This document shows positions 1-4,993 of a stretch of 6,190 nucleotides of DNA, piece after piece. The translations under genes and the position numbers were made by a program. The notes under the pieces were generated by a model. That model did no database searches. It worked only from the letters and a program-made list of their open reading frames with translations, and was not told where the DNA came from. The stretch's first letter is position 1, and each line of letters starts with the position of its first letter. Source of the DNA: CAZIPZ01 sp964541075. Lineage in GTDB: Bacteria; Acidobacteriota; Terriglobia; 20CM-2-55-15. Location: the NCBI GenBank assembly GCA_964541075.1, contig CAZIPZ010000215.1, forward strand, positions 1 to 6,190. Direction: 5' to 3'.

Positions 1-54
1 TTTACGTGAGCGGTCAAGAAAATGAGGCGGCGGGTTATTCACTCACGCCCCCTT

Positions 55-113
55 CCCGTTGGGCAGGGACACGTCTCCCGTGTTCCTGTTGGGCAAGCTG
101 GTTCCGTTGGGCA
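55..113 (+). repeat. Three direct repeats of a CCyGTTGGGCA-type motif upstream of fic
   Basis: The core TTGGGCA occurs at 59-65, 89-95 and 107-113. Each copy is preceded by a TTCC-like stretch (TTCCCG, TTCCTG, TTCCG), so the shared unit is roughly TTCCyGTTGGGCA. Spacing is 30 and 18 bp. The block lies 76-130 bp before the fic start and outside any convincing coding region. The motif could be an activator site or a duplicated relic. I do not recognise a known regulator for it. Confidence 0.5.
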
Positions 114-122
114 AAGCCCCGC

Positions 123-178
123 ATACCCGCAAGGATACCCGCCGATACCCGAATCACAATTTGGGTATCTCCGGGTAT
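123..178. promoter_or_regulatory. Operator-like array of ATACCC/GGGTAT half-sites before fic
   Basis: ATACCC occurs at 123-128, 135-140 and 145-150, and its reverse complement GGGTAT at 163-168 and 173-178. The two inner pairs are each spaced 10 bp, one helical turn. The block 135-150 matches the reverse complement of 163-178 at 14 of 16 positions, giving a large dyad centred at 156/157. Such architecture fits cooperative binding of a dimeric or tetrameric repressor. The fic product has a C-terminal winged-helix-like region, so autoregulation is a reasonable inference but not shown. The array ends 10 bp before the chosen fic start. Confidence 0.65.
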
Positions 179-181
179 ACT
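176..181 (+). promoter_or_regulatory. Possible -10 box (TATACT) of the fic promoter
   Basis: TATACT matches the sigma-70 -10 consensus at five of six positions and overlaps the last GGGTAT half-site. No good -35 hexamer lies 16-18 bp upstream (the region reads ATCACA). A start about 7 nt downstream would fall at or next to the ATG at 189, implying a leaderless or nearly leaderless mRNA. That would fit the lack of a Shine-Dalgarno there. The box is weak without transcript data. Confidence 0.3.
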
Positions 182-188
182 TACGGTT

Positions 189-1241
189 ATGCCGCTGGAT
201 CCGTTCAAAAACCTAGTACTTACGCCCGACTTGTTGCGACTCGTTGGGGAGATCGATGAGTTCAAGGGAGCGTGGAAGGCATTGGGCAGCCTTGCGCCGG
301 ATCGGCTGGCAAGTTTACGCAGGATTGCGACCGTCGAGTCGGTTGGAGCCTCCACTCGAATCGAGGGAGCGCGCCTGACGGATCATGAGGTCGACCTGTT
401 GCTTTCCCAGCTGGATCTCGGGTCCTTCCGATCGCGGGACGAACAGGAAGTTGCAGGTTATGCGGAAGCGACGAAACTGGTGTTTGATTCGTGGAGGGAT
501 ATTCCGCTCACTGAAAACCACGTGAAGCAGCTTCACGGAGTTCTGCTGAAGTTTTCGCACCGGGACGAACATCACCGTGGCGGCTACAAAAAGATCACCA
601 ACAATGTTGAAGCGTTCGACGAACATGGCCGCAGCGTTGGAGTGATTTTCGAGACTGCATCTCCATTCGACACTCCGCGTTTGATGCAGGAAGTGACAGC
701 ATGGACGAATCGAGAGCTCGAGGGAAAGGCCCATCATCCCCTGCTCGTGATTGCGGTTTTCGTGGTGAGATTTCTTGCGATCCATCCATTTCAGGACGGC
801 AACGGAAGACTGGCGCGCGTTCTCACGAACTTACTGCTCCTTCGGACCGGTTACACGTACATGCCATATAGCTCCCTTGAGCGCGTGGTCGAGGAAAACA
901 GAGAGCAGTACTATCGTTCACTGCGCAGCGCGCAGGGCACGTTGGACAAAGACGAATCCCATCTGATGGACTGGCTCCGTTTTTTTCTTTTGTGTCTCGT
1001 GGAACAAAAGAATTCTCTTGAAGAGAAGGTGAAGAGGGAGCGAATCATGACCACCCTTTCTCCTCTCGACGAACGACTGATACAACTGGCGCGCCAGCAT
1101 GGACGATTGACTCTGGCTGGCGCACTGAAACTGACGAAGGCCAATCGAAACACATTGAAGCTGCATTTTCGGCAACTAGTTCAGGCCGGACGCCTGCAGC
1201 TGCTGGGACGTGGGCGCAGTTCGTGGTACGAAGCGATATGA
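189..1241 (+). CDS. Fic family protein (putative AMP transferase) with C-terminal wHTH
   Basis: A 350-residue Fic-domain protein, probably transferring AMP from ATP to hydroxyl groups on target proteins. The core motif HPFQDGNGRLAR lies at residues 199-210, with catalytic His199, Asp203 and Arg207 intact. An N-terminal inhibitory motif S-T-R-I-E-G (55-60) fits S/TxxxEG, the class II self-inhibited type, so no separate antitoxin is required. The segment GVIFETASPFDTPRLM (151-166) probably forms the target-docking flap. Residues about 290-350 (LAGALKLTKANRNTLKLHFRQL) resemble a winged helix. The frame is open back to position 6, but I chose ATG 189. The residues before it are low-quality translation of the repeat array, and family members typically begin near LTPDLLRLVGEIDEFKGAW. 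No Shine-Dalgarno is visible. Length is normal and nothing is missing. The physiological target is unknown. Confidence 0.93.
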   Translation: MPLDPFKNLVLTPDLLRLVGEIDEFKGAWKALGSLAPDRLASLRRIATVESVGASTRIEGARLTDHEVDLLLSQLDLGSFRSRDEQEVAGYAEATKLVFDSWRDIPLTENHVKQLHGVLLKFSHRDEHHRGGYKKITNNVEAFDEHGRSVGVIFETASPFDTPRLMQEVTAWTNRELEGKAHHPLLVIAVFVVRFLAIHPFQDGNGRLARVLTNLLLLRTGYTYMPYSSLERVVEENREQYYRSLRSAQGTLDKDESHLMDWLRFFLLCLVEQKNSLEEKVKRERIMTTLSPLDERLIQLARQHGRLTLAGALKLTKANRNTLKLHFRQLVQAGRLQLLGRGRSSWYEAI

Positions 1242-1242
1242 A

Positions 1243-1261
1243 GCCAAGAACTCCTCTTGGC
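1243..1261 (+). other. Hairpin just after the fic stop
   Basis: GCCAAGA (1243-1249) pairs perfectly with TCTTGGC (1255-1261) around a 5-nt loop. It starts two bases after the fic TGA. No T-run follows, so it is not a classical intrinsic terminator. It could stabilise the 3' end of the fic message or dampen read-through into the next gene. Confidence 0.4.
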
Positions 1262-1291
1262 CGCGCACGCTGAATCGACGATACTGACGAG

Positions 1292-2101
1292 ATGTCTACA
1301 CTGATTGAATTACTGGCGGCCGAACTTGAGCGTCCGCGCGAATTGTCGCCGCGGGTGGTCCGATACATAAGTGGGAGCTACGATGTGGAACGCGAAGACA
1401 TCGGCGCGTTTCTCGTTAGCGGACTGCTTCAGCTGGAGGACTATGAAATCGACCTGATTCTCTCTCCAGTTTTCAGTCCAAAGCTCGCAGACGAAGCTGT
1501 CTTCGCAGAGCGGCTCGGCGCGGACGCGGCGCCGCGGGAGGAATGGCCGGCCTTGATCAAGCAATTGGCAGAACGACCGACTTACGGACACCTCGTGACC
1601 GAAGACGGCGTGGACCACCCAGTGATTCTGCGCGAAGTAACGATCGAACGGTACGTGCATCGCGTTCGCCTCGATGGAAAGATTCCACGGGCCCTCTTTG
1701 AATTAATCGCACAAGCGCCCCCGCAAGATCACCCGATGCTTAAAGCGATTGCCCGCCGCCCCGTATGGGAAACGGGAGCGGCGCGCAATATTCTGGAGCA
1801 GTACCTCAGAAACTCCATTCAGCAAAACAGCTACACGCTCGCCGACTCTATCGCCCTGCTCGAGCTCGTGGAAGCGTACAAACCCGCAAACCTGGAGGAA
1901 ATCCAACTCAGGATTCCTCAGCGGCAACTGACGGTTCGGCGCGAAATCGACATGAGTGGCCGTTCAAAACCTTTCTTCAGCCCGCGTGTCGAGCAAATGC
2001 ACGGTGGCGGCCGCGACCAGAGACAACCCGACGAAGGTCGTGTGTCGGCCAAGGAGAAGGAGCTCGCTTTTCTTCAACGCATGCAGGAAGCACTCTCTTA
2101 G
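1292..2101 (+). CDS. Hypothetical soluble protein, 269 aa, downstream of fic
   Basis: I do not recognise this family. The product has no signal peptide or membrane segment and appears largely helical and charged. Blocks that look conserved-style include RVVRYISGSYDVEREDIGAF (residues 21-40), YGHLVTEDGVDHPVILREV (about 98-116) and a helix-rich middle, LEQYLRNSIQQNSYTLADSIALLELVEAY. The C-terminal 50 residues are polar and probably disordered (GGGRDQRQPDEGR) before a final helix. ATG 1292 is the only plausible early start, and the sequence before it has at best a weak Shine-Dalgarno (GACGAG). It lies 50 bp after fic on the same strand, with a hairpin between them, so co-transcription is plausible. 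A Fic target or accessory factor is conceivable from position only. Codon use looks like its neighbours, and overlapping frames are unlikely to be real. Confidence 0.85.
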   Translation: MSTLIELLAAELERPRELSPRVVRYISGSYDVEREDIGAFLVSGLLQLEDYEIDLILSPVFSPKLADEAVFAERLGADAAPREEWPALIKQLAERPTYGHLVTEDGVDHPVILREVTIERYVHRVRLDGKIPRALFELIAQAPPQDHPMLKAIARRPVWETGAARNILEQYLRNSIQQNSYTLADSIALLELVEAYKPANLEEIQLRIPQRQLTVRREIDMSGRSKPFFSPRVEQMHGGGRDQRQPDEGRVSAKEKELAFLQRMQEALS

Positions 2102-2430
2102 TCCTGCACATGTCATCAAGTCCGATTTGAGCGTCGGAAACACTTACACTCGCTGCAAAACACACGTGCGCGAAGCCCGCTAGGATTTCATAGACTTGTG
2201 AATCACACCCGACTGCGTTGGTTTAGATTTTGCCTACCGTCGGTTAGGCTTACGTTCTGAACTAACCAAACCAGCCGCTGCTTCGCCTAACGTGCTGATA
2301 AAACTAAACCGCTATGTTCGGTATGAAACCTGCATGATTTGGGGATCAGCTGGATTTGAATTCCCGGCGGAAACAAACAATTTCGAAGTCGTTCACTTGA
2401 GGGCTCTTGTAACTGAGAGCCCTTTTATTT
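2102..2430 (+). ncRNA. Structured gene-free region ending in a terminator; possible small RNA or long 3' UTR
   Basis: No convincing protein is encoded here. GGTTTAG (2220-2226) pairs with CTAAACC (2304-2310), extended by TTT/AAA. Inside lies a hairpin GCCTACC-GTC-GGTTAGGC (2232-2249). GGTTAG (2242-2247) can instead pair with CTAACC (2262-2267), and GTTAGGC (2243-2249) with GCCTAAC (2285-2291), so the folds compete. GCTGG (2350-2354) pairs with CCGGC (2364-2368). The stretch ends at a strong plus-strand terminator. It matches no RNA family I can name: not tmRNA, RNase P RNA, SRP RNA or a tRNA. It may equally be the 3' UTR of the gene ending at 2101. I see no good promoter of its own. Confidence 0.3.
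2401..2430 (+). terminator. Rho-independent terminator, plus strand
   Basis: GGGCTCT (2401-2407) and AGAGCCC (2416-2422) form a perfect 7-bp stem with an 8-nt loop, followed directly by TTTTATTT (2423-2430). There is no matching T-run for the minus strand. It ends either a separate RNA or the fic/hypothetical transcript whose last stop is at 2101, about 300 nt upstream. Confidence 0.85.
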
Positions 2431-2476
2431 GGCTCCAACGCCTCGGCCGGAACGCGAAGCCCAAGTGTTTACATCA

Positions 2477-2499
2477 CGGCGCGGGGCCTATTTGCGCCG
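2477..2499. other. GC-rich hairpin between the terminator and the minus-strand gene
   Basis: CGGCGC (2477-2482) pairs with GCGCCG (2494-2499) around an 11-nt loop. No T-run follows on either strand. It is downstream of the CxxC gene on the minus strand and could be a weak 3' end element. The rest of 2431-2560 shows nothing I can support as a gene. Confidence 0.3.
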
Positions 2500-2560
2500 C
2501 CGCAACAACCTGCACTCGAGTGAAGGAGAGAATGCGGCGTATTGGATGGCCGGAAAGCTG

Positions 2561-2824
2561 CTAAAGGGCCCGCACTGTCACCAAGGTCTTCTCGTTAATT
2601 TCGCCGCCGCAATACATACAATTGATGACTCTCCCAAGCACGTAATCCGTAGTGCGAGGGTCGCGGCCGGTGACTCGATCCAGAAGTGCGTCGAAAGGAA
2701 TCTCTGCCTCGTCGGTGCATCCTTCACAACCGATAAGACCGCATCGGGCCTTCTCGATCGTTTCTTCATCGACAATCACGATGTCGATTTCTTCCCAGGG
2801 GGGGTCTGGAAAATCGCCTTTCAT
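2561..2824 (-). CDS. Small CxxC/CxxC protein, probable zinc-binding, 87 aa
   Basis: An acidic N-terminus (DFPDPPWEEIDIVIVDEETIEKA) is followed by RCGLIGCEGC, with cysteines at 28, 33 and 36, and later by INCMYCGGEI, with cysteines at 69 and 72. Two CxxC pairs about 32 residues apart are the usual spacing for a split zinc ribbon or treble-clef site, so metal binding is likely but unproven. The segment EIPFDALLDRVTGRDPRTTDYVL between them looks like a conserved core. The second knuckle CMYCGGEINEKTLV resembles small uncharacterised acidobacterial proteins I recall. I chose ATG at 2824. The frame stays open upstream and a TTG at 2890 would add 22 residues. Neither start has a strong Shine-Dalgarno. 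It lies downstream of the RlpA-like gene but about 350 bp away, so an operon is uncertain. Confidence 0.72.
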   Translation of the reverse strand: MKGDFPDPPWEEIDIVIVDEETIEKARCGLIGCEGCTDEAEIPFDALLDRVTGRDPRTTDYVLGRVINCMYCGGEINEKTLVTVRAL

Positions 2825-3170
2825 GTTCTGCTCGCTAATTCTTGAGATAGACTCGGGATCGCCTTGCGTGCATTCCAGCCTGTGCCGCAATTGACCAAGG
2901 TCCGGCGCCCACGCTTAAGCAAGTTTCGTACCCCGCGGCCCTCAAACCTGAAGCATGCGTTTATATCTACTTTTTTCAGCTACATGCAGCTCATTGCATC
3001 ATCTTTGGCTGAAATGCTTTTATGAATGACTTGTAAGAAATGTTGACAGTTGTTGAATAACCGAACACGTTGGCGAACGCTTAGAGATAGCGTTTCAGCA
3101 GTTTTGGAAGGAAGTTTGACGATTGTGTTGTTTTCCGACGTTTTTCCAGCGGCGAAGCATTCGGTGGGAA
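2825..3170. other. Gene-free, partly AT-rich spacer between two minus-strand genes
   Basis: Short open frames cross this stretch but none has a recognisable domain or a credible ribosome binding site. The only clear structure is a perfect 6-bp hairpin, AACGCT (3076-3081) with AGCGTT (3089-3094), with no adequate T-run on the minus strand. A lone TTGACA on the plus strand (3043-3048) has no matching -10 at normal spacing. Promoter elements for the CxxC gene are probably here, but I could not pick convincing hexamers. The right portion contains the 3' UTR of the RlpA-like gene. Confidence 0.5.
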
Positions 3171-3559
3171 TCAGTATCGCGAACCTTTGCCCCACAGGAG
3201 CACTTCGACTTTCACCTGCACCTGTCCTACATGGATGAAATCCAGTTCTTTTGCTGCAGCCCGCGAAACATCAATAATTACGCCTTCCGACGGTTCTTGC
3301 CGTACGGACCACGGTCGACAATCAGGACGTTCACCGAACGTCCGTTTTCAAGATTGGTCACGCGCGCCACCGTTCCGAACGGCCAACGCGGATGAGCCGC
3401 CACCGCGCGGTTGTTGTCAAATCGTCGTCCGCTTGCAGTCCTTCCTCCCTGCGCTCGCCGGGCGTAGAACGTGGCGTATCCAGCCTGAGTTTCCAGGATC
3501 TTGTTTTCCGTCTGCGGAAGCATTGCAAAAGAGATGATGAGGGCTGTGATCATGTTCAT
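3171..3559 (-). pseudogene. RlpA-like double-psi beta-barrel protein, interrupted by a one-base frameshift
   Basis: The intact first part (3559 down to 3278) encodes 93 residues with the RlpA-type signature: GYATFYARRAQGGRTASGRRFD (27-48), AAHPRWPFGTVARVTNLENGRSV (54-76) and VDRGPYGKNRR (81-91), including the conserved Asp82 of DRGP. Reading then falls into a stop. The next frame continues the family sequence as EGVIIDVSRAAAKELDFI, then VQVKVEVLLWG, to a TGA at 3171-3173. Adding one base (a C in plus-strand TTCCGA, near 3287) restores 129 residues exactly. RlpA proteins act on septal peptidoglycan, some as lytic transglycosylases. The start is well supported by AAGGTG about 7 nt upstream. The N-terminus is hydrophobic (ITALIISFAML) but lacks basic residues, so export is uncertain. 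Assembly error or true loss cannot be told apart here. Confidence 0.85.
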
Positions 3560-3687
3560 CTAAAATCACCTTACACTTTTCGCTCCATTTTTTCCGACCG
3601 GGTAAAAGTTCCATCGCAACTTCACTATTAGCATCATAAGTCTCAAAAAACACAGCACTTTCTTTGCGGAATAAGGATTGCCCCTAC

Positions 3688-3714
3688 CTCTATATGAGAG
3701 TGTGCCCTATAGAG
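3688..3714 (+). promoter_or_regulatory. Inverted repeat overlapping the leader of the glycine-zipper gene
   Basis: CTCTATA (3688-3694) and TATAGAG (3708-3714) form a perfect 7-bp inverted repeat with a 13-nt spacer. The right arm runs into the purine-rich ribosome binding site. It could be an operator, or an mRNA hairpin that partly hides the Shine-Dalgarno. I found no well-spaced -35/-10 pair nearby. Confidence 0.4.
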
Positions 3715-3721
3715 AGGAGAG
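3711..3721 (+). promoter_or_regulatory. Shine-Dalgarno deciding the start at 3726
   Basis: The purine run AGAGAGGAGAG contains AGGAG and ends 4 nt before ATG 3726. It supports this start over the upstream in-frame start at 3678, whose extra residues (MPLPLYESVPYREERT) would mask the signal peptide. Confidence 0.7.
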
Positions 3722-3725
3722 AACT

Positions 3726-4742
3726 ATGAGGGTGTTCGGAGCAACATTATTGGTCTTGCTGCTATCTGTCGGCGCAAGCGCTCAGGTTGGAACCATCGAC
3801 GCCGGTACGACTATCGGCGTTCGAACGACTGAGGAAATCAGCACCTCGGAAGCCGAAGGGCGAGTATTTTCGGGTGTCGTCGATCAGGATGTTCTCAATC
3901 GACGCGGAGCCGTTGCCATACCCAAGGGATCCGATGTCGAACTTGTGGTCAGACGCACCACCGATGATGAACTCGCAGTGGATCTGGACTCCGTGACCGT
4001 GAACGGTCTTCGATACGGCCTCGATACAGACAGCAGCGTGGTGACGGCGGAGAGGAAAGACGGGATCGGAGCCAACAAGCGCACCGCTAAATATATCGGA
4101 GGCGGCGCATTGATCGGCGCAGTGATTGGCGCCATCTCAGGTGGAGGCAAAGGGGCAGCGATCGGTGCGGGCGCCGGGGCGGCCGCCGGCGCCGGGGCGC
4201 AAGTCCTCACACGTGGTAAGAGCGTAAGGGTCCCGGCGGAGTCGTTGTTATCTTTCCGTCTGCAGCAGCCTCTGCAAAGCACTGCTGCAGCCAGGCGCAG
4301 CAGCAATGTCTACTATCAGAATGAAAGCCCTGCGTATCGTGCAGGCGTGCTGGCAGGGCGGTCGGACGCGGATCGTGATCTTCCCAAGAACGCGCGAACG
4401 ACGCGTTGGACAAACACTCAGGATCGTCGGGATTACGTAGCCGGATACAACCGGGGTTACGATGAAGGTTTCGGTTACGAGCAGGCAGTTGATTTCGGTG
4501 TCCGAGTGGATCGTGACAACTACGTGAGATGGCAAGCTCCAGAAATCGCGCGCGTATGGGTTCAGGTGGACAATGAGCCCATGAAGCTATTTGCAGAAGG
4601 CCAGGCGGGAACGCAGCAGGCGCCTTGGATTGAAGCCGGACACACGTACCTTTTCGTGCTGCGCGATTTGAATGGAAACGAAATCGGAAGAGACCGTCTC
4701 GACACGCGCAGCCGGAACACATTCCGCCGGCCACGCTTCTAG
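3726..4742 (+). CDS. Secreted glycine-zipper protein with Ig-like C-terminal region, 338 aa
   Basis: The start at 3726 gives a clean Sec signal peptide, MRVFGATLLVLLLSVGASAQ, with likely cleavage after ASA. Residues 25-110 form a beta-rich region with VFSGVVDQDV and AIPKGSDVELVV, a pattern seen in acidobacterial glycine-zipper proteins. Residues 124-158 are a glycine zipper (YIGGGALIGAVIGAISGGG, then GAAIGAGAGAAAGAG), which in known families inserts into or packs against membranes. RGKSVRVPAESLLSFRL follows. Two related segments, AYRAGVLAGRSDAD (203-216) and YVAGYNRGYDEGFG (237-250), share a YxxGxxxGxxD pattern. Residues 275-325 (VWVQVDNEPMKLFAEGQAG, then PWIEAGHTYLFVL) look like an Ig-like beta-sandwich. 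Envelope location is well supported; function is unknown. It is divergent from the RlpA-like gene and upstream of an outer-membrane barrel. Confidence 0.85.
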   Translation: MRVFGATLLVLLLSVGASAQVGTIDAGTTIGVRTTEEISTSEAEGRVFSGVVDQDVLNRRGAVAIPKGSDVELVVRRTTDDELAVDLDSVTVNGLRYGLDTDSSVVTAERKDGIGANKRTAKYIGGGALIGAVIGAISGGGKGAAIGAGAGAAAGAGAQVLTRGKSVRVPAESLLSFRLQQPLQSTAAARRSSNVYYQNESPAYRAGVLAGRSDADRDLPKNARTTRWTNTQDRRDYVAGYNRGYDEGFGYEQAVDFGVRVDRDNYVRWQAPEIARVWVQVDNEPMKLFAEGQAGTQQAPWIEAGHTYLFVLRDLNGNEIGRDRLDTRSRNTFRRPRF

Positions 4743-4756
4743 TGCTATGGACTAAC

Positions 4757-4776
4757 GTCCGCTCGCTGAGCGGGAC
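4757..4776. other. Hairpin downstream of the glycine-zipper gene
   Basis: GTCCGCTC (4757-4764) pairs with GAGCGGGAC (4768-4776) around a GCT loop, with one bulged G. It lies 14 nt past the stop at 4742. No T-run follows, so any termination role would need Rho or be partial. Confidence 0.4.
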
Positions 4777-4792
4777 TTGCGAAACCAAGCCG

Positions 4793-4955
4793 GCAATCGG
4801 ATGGGCGGGTTTAGAGGCCCGCCCCGAGACCGCACGGGCGCGGACTTAACGTCACGTTGCCCGAAGGCAATTGGCAGGCCAAGCAAATGGCACATGTCCT
4901 CCCTTCCTCGGCCCCAGGCACACCTACTCGGACCAGTAGCTGCAATCGGATGAGC
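4793..4955 (+). repeat. Pair of 14-nt direct repeats in the intergenic region
   Basis: GCAATCGGATGGGC (4793-4806) and GCAATCGGATGAGC (4942-4955) differ at one base and lie 149 bp apart. They bracket most of the spacer before the Omp85 gene. They could be paired regulator sites or a small duplication. No transposase or terminal inverted repeats lie between them. Confidence 0.4.
4803..4824. other. Strong GC hairpin, terminator-like but without a T-run
   Basis: GGGCGGG (4803-4809) and CCCGCCC (4818-4824) form a perfect 7-bp stem around TTTAGAGG. The following bases (CGAGACC) are not T-rich. With the hairpin at 4757-4776 it may block or slow read-through into the barrel gene. The rest of 4743-4987 contains a 14-nt direct repeat and no gene. 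Confidence 0.45.
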
Positions 4956-4993
4956 AATGGCACCCCACCTGCAATCTGTCAGACATAGTGTGG

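Noticed and set aside
6..188. Extension of the fic reading frame upstream of ATG 189
   Set aside because: The frame is open only because it crosses repeats. The translation is rich in Trp, Pro and Arg with no family resemblance, and Fic homologues start near the chosen ATG.
2243..2291. Integron attC site (GTTAGGC and GCCTAAC)
   Set aside because: The order is reversed relative to an attC (GCCTAAC first, GTTAGGC last). I found no matching RYYYAAC upstream or GTTRRRY downstream at attC-like distances, and no integrase.
2341..2400. tmRNA 5' end (GGGGATCAGCTGGATTTGA resembles GGGG..CTGGATTCGA)
   Set aside because: A terminator lies about 55 nt later. There is no tag reading frame and no tRNA-like 3' half downstream, so the likeness is probably chance.
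2429..2570. Plus-strand fragment reading GENAAYWMAGKLLKG
   Set aside because: It looks slightly protein-like, but it has only a TTG start next to the terminator, no ribosome binding site, and runs into the opposite-strand CxxC gene. I could not support a remnant.
3043..3070. TTGACA as a plus-strand promoter -35
   Set aside because: No acceptable -10 lies 16-18 bp downstream and no plus-strand gene follows within 600 bp.
2980..3195. 71-residue minus-strand frame after the RlpA-like gene
   Set aside because: It begins inside the RlpA-like C-terminal coding region, in another frame, and has no domain or ribosome binding site.
3884..4788. Minus-strand open frames opposite the glycine-zipper gene
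   Set aside because: They are Pro/Ala/Arg-rich shadows of the Gly/Ala-rich plus-strand coding sequence with no motifs.
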